Origin: Amycolatopsis balhimycina FH 1894
GTDB taxonomy: Bacteria; Actinomycetota; Actinomycetes; Mycobacteriales; Pseudonocardiaceae
Length of the DNA: 64,000 nt
NCBI RefSeq assembly: GCF_000384295.1
Contig: NZ_KB913037.1
Location: 4,288,868-4,352,867, forward strand
Direction of reading: 5' to 3'
Part shown: in pieces, positions 18,662 to 29,261 of the stretch
Layout: every line of letters starts with the position of its first letter
How positions within the stretch are numbered: the first letter of the stretch is position 1
Made by a program: the position numbers and the translations under genes
Notes under the pieces: model-generated
What the model was told of the DNA's origin: nothing
What the model saw: only the letters and a program-made list of their open reading frames with translations
The model's database searches: none

Positions 18662-19141
18662 CTACGCGGGGCGCGAATTGTCCATGACTTCGGCGCGAAG
18701 CTGTTCGAGGATGACATTCTGATAACGCTCGATCACTTTTCGCTCGGCCGGGGAGAACTGCACCAGCGTCTCGCGAAGGGCGTCGAAGGCCGGCTGGAAG
18801 AGCGGCGCGAAGCGCTCTTCGGCCCCGGGCACGACCTCGACGAGAACCTTCCGGCGGTCCTCGAGGTCGCGGACGCGGCGGACCAGGCCGACCCTCTCCA
18901 GCCGGTCGATGACGCCGGTGACCGCGCCCGTGGACAGGCCCGTCAGCTCGGCGATCCGGCCGGCGGTGAGCGGTCCGTCGGACTGGCCCACCAGGTCGAA
19001 CGTCTTGTGGTCGGTGCCGGACAGGCCCATCTGCTCGGCGATCCGGACGTGCCGCAGGACGGTGAAGGTGCTGCTGTGCCGACCCAATTCCGCGAAGCGG
19101 AAGAGTTCCTCGTCGGTGACCGGGTAAGTCTTTTCCGTCAC
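18662..19141 (-). CDS. MarR-family transcriptional regulator
   Basis: 159 residues from a GTG preceded by AGAAGGA; a longer frame to an ATG at 19204 exists but has no ribosome-binding site. The winged helix lies in AGRIAELTGLSTGAVTGVID, with the wing RLERVGLVRRVRDLEDRRKV, the classic MarR DxRxxxV signature. The N- and C-terminal helices form the dimer region. It is divergent from moaA across a 115-bp spacer with repeated half-sites, so it may regulate itself and perhaps moaA. The ligand is unknown. Confidence 0.87.
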   Translation of the reverse strand: MTEKTYPVTDEELFRFAELGRHSSTFTVLRHVRIAEQMGLSGTDHKTFDLVGQSDGPLTAGRIAELTGLSTGAVTGVIDRLERVGLVRRVRDLEDRRKVLVEVVPGAEERFAPLFQPAFDALRETLVQFSPAERKVIERYQNVILEQLRAEVMDNSRPA

Positions 19142-19256
19142 AAGTCCTTCTCCCGGCACGTTGGTTCGCCCGTTAGTTCGCCCACTGAACAGCTCACTCC
19201 GCAAAGTATCCTAGCGATCAGCTCACTTCGCCCGTTCCGGAGCTACGCTGGGCGTA
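19142..19256. promoter_or_regulatory. Divergent marR-moaA control region with direct repeats
   Basis: GTTCGCCC occurs at 19164-19171 and 19176-19183. A 13-base CAGCTCACTYCGC unit occurs at 19190-19202 and 19219-19231. TACGCT at 19243-19248 lies eight bases before the moaA ATG and could be a -10 element of a leaderless moaA transcript. The repeats are candidate regulator half-sites. Confidence 0.45.
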
Positions 19257-20321
19257 ATGACAGCAGTGGATCTCGGGTTTCCTCGCGTCCCCGGTACACG
19301 AGGGTCGTCTCGCGTGCCCCGGCCCGAGAACCCGCACCTCATCGACACCTTCGGCCGGGTGGCCACCGATCTCCGGGTTTCCCTGACGGATCGGTGCAAT
19401 CTCCGGTGCACCTACTGCATGCCCGCGGAAGGCCTCGACTGGATGCCGGGCGAGCAGGTGCTGACCGACGAGGAGCTGGTCCGGCTGATGCGGATCGCCG
19501 TCGAGCAGCTCGGCGTCACCGACATCCGGCTCACCGGCGGCGAACCGCTGCTGCGGCCCGGGCTCGAGGACCTCGTCGCGCGGATCACGGCGTTGTCGCC
19601 GCGGCCCCGGCTCTCCATGACCACCAACGGGATCGGCCTCGCGAAGCGCGCGGCCGGGCTCGCGGCGGCGGGGCTGAACCGGATCAACGTCTCGCTCGAC
19701 ACCGTCGACCCCGCGACGTTCCTGAAGATCACCCGCCGCGACCGGCTCTCGCACGTCGTCGCCGGGCTGGCCGCCGCGCGGGACGCCGGGATGGCGCCGG
19801 TGAAGGTCAACGCCGTGCTGATCCGCGGGCTCAACGAGACCGAAGCCGTGCCGCTGCTGAAGTTCTGCCTCGCCGAGGGCTACCACCTGCGGTTCATCGA
19901 GCAGATGCCGCTGGACGCCCAGCACGGCTGGAACCGCGGCGAGATGATCACCGCGGCCGAGATCCTGGAGATGCTGGGTGCTTCGTTCACCCTGACCCCG
20001 TTCCCGGCCGCGCGGGGCGGCGCGCCCGCCGAGCGCTGGCTGGTCGACGGCGGCCCCGGCGACGTCGGCGTGATCGCGTCGGTGACCCGGCCGTTCTGCT
20101 CGGCGTGCGAGCGGACGCGGCTGACCGCGGACGGCGCCGTGCGCTCCTGCCTGTTCAGCAACGACGAGACGGACCTGCGCTCTCTCGCGCGCGCGGGCGC
20201 GCGTGATGAAGAAATCGCGGACGCCTGGCGCGCGACGATGTGGGGCAAGCTCGCGGGACACGAGATCAACGACGCCGGGTTCGCGCAGCCGATCCGGCCG
20301 ATGAGCGCGATCGGCGGTTGA
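19257..20321 (+). CDS. moaA: GTP 3',8-cyclase (radical SAM), first step of molybdopterin synthesis
   Basis: 354 residues. The radical-SAM cluster is C47, C51 and C54 (DRCNLRCTYC). The second 4Fe-4S cluster that binds GTP is C281, C284 and C298 (CSACERTRL...RSC). GGEPLLR is the SAM motif. The chain ends in a Gly-Gly dipeptide (SAIGG), needed in MoaA for the radical step. With MoaC it makes cyclic pyranopterin monophosphate in the cytosol. The moaD gene follows after one base. About 25 extra N-terminal residues are probably disordered. Confidence 0.95.
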   Translation: MTAVDLGFPRVPGTRGSSRVPRPENPHLIDTFGRVATDLRVSLTDRCNLRCTYCMPAEGLDWMPGEQVLTDEELVRLMRIAVEQLGVTDIRLTGGEPLLRPGLEDLVARITALSPRPRLSMTTNGIGLAKRAAGLAAAGLNRINVSLDTVDPATFLKITRRDRLSHVVAGLAAARDAGMAPVKVNAVLIRGLNETEAVPLLKFCLAEGYHLRFIEQMPLDAQHGWNRGEMITAAEILEMLGASFTLTPFPAARGGAPAERWLVDGGPGDVGVIASVTRPFCSACERTRLTADGAVRSCLFSNDETDLRSLARAGARDEEIADAWRATMWGKLAGHEINDAGFAQPIRPMSAIGG

Positions 20322-20322
20322 G

Positions 20323-20583
20323 ATGGCGACCCTGACCATCGTGGTGCGGTACTTCGCCGCGGCCCGTGCCGCGGCGGGCGCGGAGGAGGAGAAGGTCCAG
20401 CTGCCCGCGGGCGCGTCGGTCGCCGACGCGGTGGGCGAGCTGCGCCGGCTCCACCCTTCTTCTTTGCCGCGGGTCCTGGACGCGGCGAGCTACCTGCTCG
20501 ACGGCATCGCGGTCCGGGACCTGACCCGCCCCCTGACGGACGGCGCCGAACTCGACGTCCTCCCCCCGTTCGCCGGCGGCTGA
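20323..20583 (+). CDS. moaD: Molybdopterin synthase small subunit (MoaD/ThiS-like sulfur carrier)
   Basis: 86 residues with a ubiquitin-like beta-grasp fold. It begins TLTIVVRYFAAARAAAG and ends DVLPPFAGG, the Gly-Gly tail that is adenylated and thiocarboxylated. It carries sulfur to MoaE for conversion of cPMP to molybdopterin. It is one base from moaA. Its partner MoaE is fused to MogA at 22402-23322. Confidence 0.92.
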   Translation: MATLTIVVRYFAAARAAAGAEEEKVQLPAGASVADAVGELRRLHPSSLPRVLDAASYLLDGIAVRDLTRPLTDGAELDVLPPFAGG

Positions 20584-20617
20584 CCAGCCTCCCCCGCGTG
20601 ATCGAAGAGCCGGCTCT

Positions 20618-20680
20618 CGTGATTGGCGGGTCGACACGCCGACGGCAAGCCCGCCGCCTCGTGTCGACCCTCCAATCACG
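20618..20680. repeat. Inverted repeat downstream of moaD
   Basis: Arms of 21 bases (20618-20638 and 20660-20680) differ at one position and enclose a 21-base loop. The right arm contains the first unit of the tandem array. It could terminate the moaAD transcript. Confidence 0.7.
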
Positions 20681-20744
20681 CGTGCCGACCCTCCAGACAC
20701 GCGTGTCGACCCTCCAGACACGCGTGCCGACCTTCTGATCACGG
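20661..20744. repeat. 21-bp tandem repeat, four units
   Basis: The consensus gtgYcgaccctccaRacacgc starts at 20661, 20682, 20703 and 20724 with an exact 21-base period; the last unit is diverged. Units abut without spacers, so it is not a CRISPR array. Each unit contains gtgYcgac and cacgc, able to pair within or between units. Confidence 0.85.
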
Positions 20745-21262
20745 GTGATGCCCGTCCGAGCACGCGCCGTCCGTCCGGGGACGCGAGTTCGCCTTGTCTG
20801 TATTCCGGCGACCGCTCGGGTACGGCAGCCGACCGCTCGGCGACGCCGTTTCGCGCCCTCGGCGTGGCGCACCATCGGACCCGGCTGTTCGCGGCAAGCT
20901 GAGCCGGCCGATCACGACGCCATCCGGTGACCCGTTTCGCCTGGTCCGTCGCGGTGCGTCGCCCGGACCGGCCGAGACGGCCGATCACGACGCCTCCAGG
21001 GTGATGTCGGCCCCCCGAACAGGTGGGACTGGTGTGACTCCTGGGGTACAAGGGGCAGCATTGTCAAGTCTGGCGTGCGGCCGCGAGTGGTCATAAGATG
21101 CGCGCTTCAATCGCGAACGGGCTGGCGCGAATGGCCCATTCGCTGCCCGAAACACGTGATGCAAGCCTCACGATCCGTGTTTTATCTCGGCTAGGAAACG
21201 GCCAGATAACGGCCCGCTGACCAGCGCAAACAGGCCAATCGACGAGCGTTGCGTGTCGTTAC

Positions 21263-21278
21263 TGTGACGTAGGTCACG
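21263..21278 (+). promoter_or_regulatory. CRP-like binding site upstream of rpf
   Basis: TGTGACGTAGGTCACG matches the actinobacterial CRP consensus TGTGANNNNNNTCACA except at the last base. CRP is known to control rpfA in M. tuberculosis and Streptomyces coelicolor. The site is about 290 bp before the rpf start and about 90 bp before the riboswitch. Confidence 0.65.
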
Positions 21279-21364
21279 CCTCGAATAATTTCCGATCACG
21301 GCGATCGTTACGTACCGTCGCTATTCGGTTGGCCCCGACCAACCAGCACGACCGGGAATCCGTA

Positions 21365-22189
<825 letters not shown>

Positions 22190-22235
22190 CGATCGCGCAG
22201 TGATGCGTGAGTCCGGCCTCGAGCCGTGACGCCAC

Positions 22236-22274
22236 AAGCCCTCCACCGCCAATCCCCCGGGCGGTGGAGGGCTT
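22236..22274 (+). terminator. Rpf terminator
   Basis: Perfect 15-base arms (22236-22250 and 22260-22274) with a 9-base loop, about 45 bp after the rpf stop. Confidence 0.8.
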
Positions 22275-22401
22275 GCTGCGTTGGCGACGCCCGCTGATTC
22301 CGTTCGTGCGCCCCTTGAACGCGTCCGGGCACCCGGGACACGTCTGAGCTTCTCCAAGCGCCACACGGGCGTTTCGAGGCCCCGCTGCGGCCTCCCGCGC
22401 G

Positions 22402-23322
22402 TCAGGGCGAGTTGACCCACTCGTCGGTGCCGTCGGTGAAGTGCTGGTGCTTCCAGACCGGCAGCCGCGCCTTCACCTCGTCCACCAGCTCGGAACACGC
22501 CGAAAACGCCTGGCCGCGGTGCTCCGCCGCCACGGCGCAGGCCAGCGCGACGTCGCCGATCGTCAGCGGCCCCAGGCGGTGGCTCACGGCCACCGCGCGG
22601 ACGCCGCTCCAGCGCGCCGACAGGTCCGCGACGACCTCCGCGATCACCTCGCCCGCGCTCGGGTGGCCCTCGTAGGTCAGGTCGCGCACGCCCTTGCCGC
22701 CGTCGTGATCGCGGACCACCCCGGCGAACGTCACCACCGCACCCGCCGCCTCGTCTTCGACCAGGCGGGAGTGCTCCTCGACCGACAGCACGTCCTCGGT
22801 GACCAGCGCCCGCACCACACGCACCGCGGGCCCCGAAGCGGCCGGCCGCGGGTGGTCGCCACCGGCCAGCTGGTCGACCGCGTGGTCCAGGACGCCGTCG
22901 AGCACGCCCAGGCCGTCCTTCACGCCGCCGCTGGAGCCAGGCAGGTTCACGACCAGGGTCCGCCCCGCCACTCCGGCTACACCGCGCGACAGCACCGCGG
23001 TCGGCACCTTCGGCAGCCCGGCCGCGCGGATCGCGTCCGCGACGCCCGGCAGCTCGTGGTCCAGCAGCGCGCGGGTGACGTCCGGGGTGCGGTCGGTCGG
23101 CGAGATGCCGGTGCCGCCCGTGGTGAGCACCACGGCGACGCCGTCGGCCAGCGCGGCGCGCAGCGCGGCACCCACCGGGTCGCCGTCCTCGACGACGACC
23201 GGGGCGGGCACGTCGTATCCGCGGTCCGCCAGCCAGGCGACGATCACCGGGCCGGTCTTGTCCTCGTAGACGCCCTTCGCGGCGCGGTTGGACGCCACGA
23301 CGACGCGCGCGGTGCGCTTCAC
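22402..23322 (-). CDS. MogA/MoaB-MoaE fusion (molybdopterin adenylyltransferase domain plus molybdopterin synthase large subunit)
   Basis: 306 residues. The GTG start overlaps the moaC stop by four bases. Residues 1 to about 155 are a MogA/MoaB domain with TTGGTGISPTDRTPD (67-81) and VNLPGSSGGV, the molybdopterin-binding motifs. Residues about 168-306 are MoaE, with GAVVTFAGVVRDHDGGKGV and the C-terminal lysines K284 and K291 (VKARLPVWK) spaced as the catalytic K119 and K126 of E. coli MoaE. One chain would supply molybdopterin synthase with MoaD and also bind the product for adenylation or metal insertion. Confidence 0.9.
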   Translation of the reverse strand: MKRTARVVVASNRAAKGVYEDKTGPVIVAWLADRGYDVPAPVVVEDGDPVGAALRAALADGVAVVLTTGGTGISPTDRTPDVTRALLDHELPGVADAIRAAGLPKVPTAVLSRGVAGVAGRTLVVNLPGSSGGVKDGLGVLDGVLDHAVDQLAGGDHPRPAASGPAVRVVRALVTEDVLSVEEHSRLVEDEAAGAVVTFAGVVRDHDGGKGVRDLTYEGHPSAGEVIAEVVADLSARWSGVRAVAVSHRLGPLTIGDVALACAVAAEHRGQAFSACSELVDEVKARLPVWKHQHFTDGTDEWVNSP

Positions 23323-23789
23323 GGCCGCTCCCAGGTTCCGGTCTTGCCGCCGTCCTTGCGGAGCAGGCGGACCTCGTCCAGCGTCGCCGCCGGGTCGACG
23401 GCCTTGATCATGTCGTGCAGCGTCAGCCCGGCGACGGCCACCGCGGTCAGCGCCTCCATCTCGACGCCGGTGACGTCGGTGGTCTTCGCCGTCGCGCGGA
23501 TGCCGACCTCGGCCTCGCCGAGGCTGAACTCGACCTTGACCCCGGACAGCGCGATCTGGTGGCACAGCGGGATCAGCTCGGGCACCCGCTTGGCACCCAT
23601 GATCCCGGCGATCCGCGCGGTGGCCAGCGCGTCGCCCTTCGGGAGGCCGTCGGTGGCCAGCAGCCGCAGCACCTCGGCGGTAGTCCGCACGGTCCCGGCC
23701 GCGAGGGCGGTGCGCGCGGTGGCGGTCTTGCCGGAGACGTCGACCATCCGGGCGGCGCCGGTCTCGTCGACGTGGCTGAGTTCACTCAC
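23319..23789 (-). CDS. moaC: Cyclic pyranopterin monophosphate synthase
   Basis: 156 residues from a GTG. The conserved motifs MGAKRVPELIPLCHQIALSG and GVEMEALTAVAVAGLTLHDM, with the AVD that follows, are intact and contain the catalytic Lys and Asp. MoaC turns the MoaA product 3',8-cH2GTP into cPMP. It is the first gene of the moaC-mogA/moaE operon. A longer frame upstream would run across the divergent antitoxin promoter, so I reject it. Confidence 0.93.
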   Translation of the reverse strand: MSELSHVDETGAARMVDVSGKTATARTALAAGTVRTTAEVLRLLATDGLPKGDALATARIAGIMGAKRVPELIPLCHQIALSGVKVEFSLGEAEVGIRATAKTTDVTGVEMEALTAVAVAGLTLHDMIKAVDPAATLDEVRLLRKDGGKTGTWERP

Positions 23790-23840
23790 CCCGCCGAGGC
23801 TACTTCCGAAAGCCGCCGGCCGGGTCGCCACCACCCTCGA

Positions 23841-23864
23841 TTCAGACCTTCTGAATGTGATAAT
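23841..23864 (+). promoter_or_regulatory. Operator and -10 of the toxin-antitoxin operon
   Basis: TTCAGA CCT TCTGAA (23841-23855) is a perfect inverted repeat directly before GATAAT (23859-23864). The GTG start at 23873 follows the -10 by eight bases, so the mRNA is probably leaderless. Antitoxin binding here would block the promoter, the usual autoregulation of such operons. Confidence 0.65.
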
Positions 23865-23872
23865 CTGATCCG

Positions 23873-24139
23873 GTGTTGGAACTGAGCGCATCGGAAGCCT
23901 CCCGGTCGTTCTCCGCCGTGCTCGACGAAGCGGAGAAGGGCGAGACGATCGTCGTCACCCGCAACGGCAAGCGGGTCGCGCTGATCGTGCCCGCGCCGCG
24001 CTCGAACGGCACCGAGGTGTGCGCGGTGTTCCACCGCTGGGCCGGAAAGCTCCCCGTCGACGACCGGTTCGAGGAGAACGTCGCCAAGGTCCGCGAGACC
24101 GCGTCCGCCGAGCTGGACGGCGACCCGTGGCGCGACTGA
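23873..24139 (+). CDS. Type II antitoxin, Phd/YefM-like
   Basis: 88 residues beginning LELSASEASRSFSAVLDEAE, then GETIVVTRNGKRVALIVP, the Phd/YefM DNA-binding fold. The C-terminal part is acidic and would wrap the toxin. It overlaps the PIN-domain gene by 13 bases. The antitoxin neutralises the toxin and represses the operon. Confidence 0.88.
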   Translation: MLELSASEASRSFSAVLDEAEKGETIVVTRNGKRVALIVPAPRSNGTEVCAVFHRWAGKLPVDDRFEENVAKVRETASAELDGDPWRD

Positions 24140-24537
24140 TCCTCGACACCGGGGTCCTCGTCGACGCCGCGCGGCAACGGCTCCCCCCGGGCGCGATCGG
24201 CGAGGAGGACGACGTCGCCATCCCGGCCTTGGCGATCACCGAGTACCGGGTGGGCCTGCTGCTCGACCCGAACCCGGCCCGCCGGGCGGCGCACGATGCG
24301 TTCCTGGCCGACTTCCTGGCCGTCACCCCGGTGGTCGACTACTCGGCGAGTGTCGTCGACCACCACGCCGAGCTCCTGGTGCACCTGCAACGCACCGGGC
24401 AGGCCCGCGGAGCGCACGACCTGATCATCGCGGCCACCGCCCGGGCCACCGGCCGGACGCTGGTGACCACGGACGGCCGCGCCCGGTTCGGCGACCTTCC
24501 CGACGTCGAAGTCAGGCTGCTGGAACGGATCCGCTGA
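24127..24537 (+). CDS. VapC-type PIN-domain ribonuclease toxin
   Basis: 136 residues from a GTG inside the end of the antitoxin gene. The four acidic PIN residues are in place: D7 (LILDTG), E39 (ITEYR), D98 (AHDLIIAATA) and D116 (VTTDGRARF). VapC toxins cut specific tRNA or rRNA. The target cannot be inferred. The stop is three bases from the convergent malic enzyme stop. Confidence 0.88.
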   Translation: MARLILDTGVLVDAARQRLPPGAIGEEDDVAIPALAITEYRVGLLLDPNPARRAAHDAFLADFLAVTPVVDYSASVVDHHAELLVHLQRTGQARGAHDLIIAATARATGRTLVTTDGRARFGDLPDVEVRLLERIR

Positions 24538-24540
24538 GGC

Positions 24541-25929
<1,389 letters not shown>

Positions 25930-26043
25930 GGCACTACCCCCGCATGGGAAAGGTGGGCTGGGACGGGAGCGAACCTACTCCCGTGACCGCCCTCACGAGG
26001 GGCCGATACCGGTACTGACCAGTAACTCTGCCGCTGGCTGGCC

Positions 26044-26223
26044 TCAGCGGTTGATCTCGGTCTCCGGGTGCACGTAGGGCACCGTGTCGAGCGGGAACGT
26101 GACGTCACCGAACGGCGACAGCGCGCCCTGGCGGTCGGCCGCGAGCTCGGTCACGGGGTGTTCGCCGTCCTCGCCCGGCCAGGTCGGGTCGACGCCCTTG
26201 TGCTTCTTCTCACCCTTGGCCAC
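26044..26223 (-). CDS. Small conserved actinobacterial protein of unknown function
   Basis: 59 residues from the GTG at 26223, chosen because GGAGG lies six bases upstream; an earlier GTG at 26235 is possible. It begins with a Lys-rich segment (VAKGEKKHKG) and continues with motifs such as TWPGEDGEHPVTEL and YVHPETEINR. It is hydrophilic, with no cysteines and no membrane segment. It is divergent from the helicase-associated gene. Confidence 0.65.
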   Translation of the reverse strand: MAKGEKKHKGVDPTWPGEDGEHPVTELAADRQGALSPFGDVTFPLDTVPYVHPETEINR

Positions 26224-26312
26224 AACGTCCTCCACAGCGGTGTCCGGTTCTCGAGAGACAGTCTGCCTGAGCCCGGGCAGCCCGGCGCAACCGCCCGGTA
26301 TCCTGGTCTTCT

Positions 26313-28550
26313 ATGCCCGCGACCTCTTTGGCGGACTGGCTGCGAGCGGAGTCCGACGCCGCGCTCACAGAGCTGCTCCGCACGCGGCGCGACCTGTCCA
26401 CGCCCCCGCCCTCCGACAGCACGGTGCTGGCCACCCGGGCCGGCACACCGGGCTCGGTCGCGCGCGCCTGCGAGGACCTCGACACCTTCACCCTGTCCGT
26501 GCTCGAAGCGTGCCTGCTGGCCGGCGCGGACCGCGACCCGGTGCCGGTCGAAGACGTCGCGAAGCTCGTCAGCACCGACATCGCCGCGCCGCTGGCCCGG
26601 CTGCGCGCGCGAGCGCTGGCCTGGGGACCGGACGACGCGCTGCGCGTGCCGCCCGCGGCCCGGGAGGCGCTCGGGCCGTTCCCGGCCGGGCTGGGCGCGT
26701 CGTCGCCTTCGCTCGCCGGCGAAGACCTCGAAGCGCGGCTGGCCGAGCTGTCCGACGACGAACGCGCCGTGCTGAACGCCCTCGCCGCCGGGCCGCCGAT
26801 CGGCCGCACCCGCGATGCCGGCCTGGACCTCTCGCTCGAGAAGGCCGAGACGCCGGTGCAGAAGCTGCTGGCCCGCGGGCTGCTGCTGCGGCGCGACGAC
26901 CAGACCGTCGAGCTGCCGCGCGAGCTCGGCATGGCTGTCCGCGGCGGGGTGTTCGCACCCGGGACGCTCACCGAGCCCGAACTGCCGGTCCACCGGCATC
27001 AGCCGTCCACTGTCGACGAGGCGGCGGCCGGCGAGGCGATGGAGTTCCTGCGCCGCACCGAAGCCCTCCTGCGCGCGTGGTCGGCCGCGCCGCCGCCGGT
27101 GCTCAAGTCGGGCGGGCTCGGCGTGCGGGAGCTGAAGAAGCTCGCCAAGGACCTGGAGATGGACGAGACGCAGGCGACGCTGCTGGCCGAGCTGGTCGTC
27201 GGCGCCGGGCTCGTCGCGGACAGCGAGACGACCGTGCCCGAGTGGGTGCCGACGACGCTGACCGACTCGTGGCTCGCGTCGCCGACCGCACAGCGGTGGA
27301 TGACACTCGCCCAGGCGTGGCTGGAGCTGCCGCGGCTACCCGGGCTGGCCGGCGGGCGCGACGCCAAGGACAAGCCGATCGCGCCGCTGTCGGAGGAGCT
27401 GCGCCGCCCGCTGGCGCCGGTCGCGCGGCGCCGGATCCTCGCCACCCTGGCCGACCTCCCCGCGGGCGCCGGGGTGAAGAGCGTCGACGAGCTCGTCGCG
27501 GTGCTGGCCTGGCGCGCGCCGAGGCGGGGCGGGCGGCTGCGGGACGAGACCGTGCGCTGGACGATGGCCGAGGCGTCGGCGCTGGGGCTGGCCGGGCTCG
27601 GCGGCGTCACGACGGCGACGCGGGCGCTGCTCGCCGACGCCCGGCCGCGCGCCGTCGAGGCGATCCTGGACGCGCTGCCCGCGCCGGTGGACCGCGTCCT
27701 GCTGCAGGCCGACCTGACGGTCGTCGCGCCGGGCCCGCTGGAGCCGGAGCTGGCGGTGGAGATGGCCGCGGTCGCCGACGTCGAGTCGTCCGGGCACGCG
27801 ACGGTCTACCGGATCACCGAGGGTTCGGTGCGGCGCGCGCTGGACACCGGCCGCACGGCCGACGAGCTGCACGCGCTCTTCAAGACGAAGTCGGCGACGC
27901 CGGTGCCGCAGGGGCTGAGCTACCTCGTCGACGACGTCGCCCGGCGGCACGGGCGGCTGCGCGGCGGGGTCGCGGCGTCGTTCCTGCGGTGCGACGACGA
28001 GGCGCTGCTGGCCGAGGTGCTGGCCCACCCGGTCGCCGCGGAGCACGCCCTGCGGCTGATCGCCCCGACCGTCGTGATCAGCCCGGACCCGCTGCACGAA
28101 GTCCTGACGGCGCTGCGCGCGGCCGGGTTCGCCCCGGCCGCGGAGGGCCCGGACGGCCGGGTCGTCGACATCCGGCCCGGCGGCCGCCGCCTGCCGGCGA
28201 AGGCGCGGGCGGCGCGCCGGAACCCGGGTGAGCAGGCGGTGCTGACCGAGGACCAGGCGGTCCGGATCGTCTCGAACCTGCGCGCGGGCGACGCGGCATC
28301 GGCCCGGCGCCGCGGCTCGGCGGTCCGGGCGCCGGTCGGCGGGGGCTCGGACACGTCGGCGACCCTGGAGCTGCTGTCACGGGCGACCCTCGAACGCCGT
28401 GAGGTGTGGATCGGCTTCGTCGACTCCCGCGGCACCGCCAGCCAGCGCGTGGTCCGGCCGGTGCGCGTCGGGGGTGGCGTCCTCGAAGGCGAGAACAACG
28501 AGCGCTACTCCCTGCACCGCATCACGTCGGCGGCCATCGTCGAGGACTGA
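26313..28550 (+). CDS. Helicase-associated (XPB/Ssl2-like) domain protein
   Basis: 745 residues. The N-terminal half is made of winged-helix repeats. The C-terminal third has a helicase C-terminal-like fold with LIAPTVVISPDPLHEVLTAL, and the protein ends with a WYL-like segment (EVWIGFVDSRG...RYSLHRITSA). I see no Walker A or DEAD box, so it is not an ATPase by itself. It matches the actinobacterial family of M. tuberculosis Rv0862c, which lies next to XPB (Rv0861c) there. Here XPB lies 23 kb away. A DNA-repair accessory role is inferred. Confidence 0.82.
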   Translation: MPATSLADWLRAESDAALTELLRTRRDLSTPPPSDSTVLATRAGTPGSVARACEDLDTFTLSVLEACLLAGADRDPVPVEDVAKLVSTDIAAPLARLRARALAWGPDDALRVPPAAREALGPFPAGLGASSPSLAGEDLEARLAELSDDERAVLNALAAGPPIGRTRDAGLDLSLEKAETPVQKLLARGLLLRRDDQTVELPRELGMAVRGGVFAPGTLTEPELPVHRHQPSTVDEAAAGEAMEFLRRTEALLRAWSAAPPPVLKSGGLGVRELKKLAKDLEMDETQATLLAELVVGAGLVADSETTVPEWVPTTLTDSWLASPTAQRWMTLAQAWLELPRLPGLAGGRDAKDKPIAPLSEELRRPLAPVARRRILATLADLPAGAGVKSVDELVAVLAWRAPRRGGRLRDETVRWTMAEASALGLAGLGGVTTATRALLADARPRAVEAILDALPAPVDRVLLQADLTVVAPGPLEPELAVEMAAVADVESSGHATVYRITEGSVRRALDTGRTADELHALFKTKSATPVPQGLSYLVDDVARRHGRLRGGVAASFLRCDDEALLAEVLAHPVAAEHALRLIAPTVVISPDPLHEVLTALRAAGFAPAAEGPDGRVVDIRPGGRRLPAKARAARRNPGEQAVLTEDQAVRIVSNLRAGDAASARRRGSAVRAPVGGGSDTSATLELLSRATLERREVWIGFVDSRGTASQRVVRPVRVGGGVLEGENNERYSLHRITSAAIVED

Positions 28551-28606
28551 CCACCGGATTCGGTGAATCGCCGCCGAACCGCCCGGACAGGTGGTAAGCC
28601 TGGTGC

Positions 28607-29194
28607 ATGAAGTGGGGAACGCGCGTGACGGCGCTGGCGGCGGCGACGGCGCTGAGCGGGATCGGGTTCGCCGGAGCGGCTGACGCGGCGGGGCCGCCGG
28701 TCTACTCGAAGTACGCCGTCGGCGGGACCATGCACATCGCGAAGCCGGACGCCGATCTCGAACTCGGGCCGGGACAGTTCGACATGTACACGCTCGTCGG
28801 GCCGTACACGTTCTACGGGACGATCACGCTCCCGCCGGTGGAGGTCACCCGATCGCTGCCGGGGGTCGGCACGGTCAGCGGGACCGTCACGCTCGGCCCT
28901 GGCCACGCCGACGGGTCGGTGTTCGGCGGCTTCTCGGGTTCGGCGACCTGGCCGGTGCGGCTGTCCGACGTCCGGGTCAACGGCAGGTCCTACGACGTCG
29001 GCCCGGAGTGCGGCACGGCCGAGCCGCTGACGACCGAACTCGCGTCGGACGACTTCGTCGCGGGCAAGGGTGGCCGCCTCGAATCGACCTACCCGATCGG
29101 CGCCTTCGCGAACTGCGGCAAGGCGACTTCGCTGATCAACGCCGTCGTCCCCGGCCCCGGCAACACCTTGACCCTCGACCTCACCGCAGCCTGA
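28607..29194 (+). CDS. Secreted protein of unknown function
   Basis: 195 residues. A Sec signal peptide (VTALAAATALSGIGFAGAADA) is cleaved near residue 27. The mature part is beta-rich and hydrophilic with two cysteines (GPECGTAEP and FANCGKATS), probably one disulfide. Similar signal-bearing proteins of about 190 residues exist in many actinomycetes without known function. It ends 10 bases before the second copy of the palindromic repeat. Confidence 0.75.
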   Translation: MKWGTRVTALAAATALSGIGFAGAADAAGPPVYSKYAVGGTMHIAKPDADLELGPGQFDMYTLVGPYTFYGTITLPPVEVTRSLPGVGTVSGTVTLGPGHADGSVFGGFSGSATWPVRLSDVRVNGRSYDVGPECGTAEPLTTELASDDFVAGKGGRLESTYPIGAFANCGKATSLINAVVPGPGNTLTLDLTAA

Positions 29195-29204
29195 GCACCC
29201 GAAG

Positions 29205-29255
29205 CCGTGAATGGCACATTGAGGGACTCTGAGTCCCTCAATGTGCCATTCACGG
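29205..29255. repeat. Intergenic palindromic repeat, copy 2; likely bidirectional terminator
   Basis: Perfect 25-base arms (29205-29229 and 29231-29255) around a single-base loop. The core is identical to copy 1 at 1406-1464, differing only near the loop and at the ends. It again fills a short gap between convergent genes. Confidence 0.9.
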
Positions 29256-29261
29256 ACTTGG

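Larger units (their letters stand above)
20584..21262. other. Long repeat-rich non-coding region between moaD and rpf
   Basis: No convincing gene lies between moaD and rpf (970 bp). The first part carries an inverted repeat and a 21-bp tandem array, listed separately. A 16-base direct repeat ggccgatcacgacgcc occurs at 20906-20921 and 20979-20994, and cgaccgctcgg is also duplicated near 20811 and 20839. The part nearest rpf (21060-21262) is less GC-rich, as expected for a promoter region. Confidence 0.6.

Noticed and set aside
20661..20744. Possible CRISPR array
   Set aside because: The four 21-bp units are directly adjacent with no spacers, and no cas genes are present.
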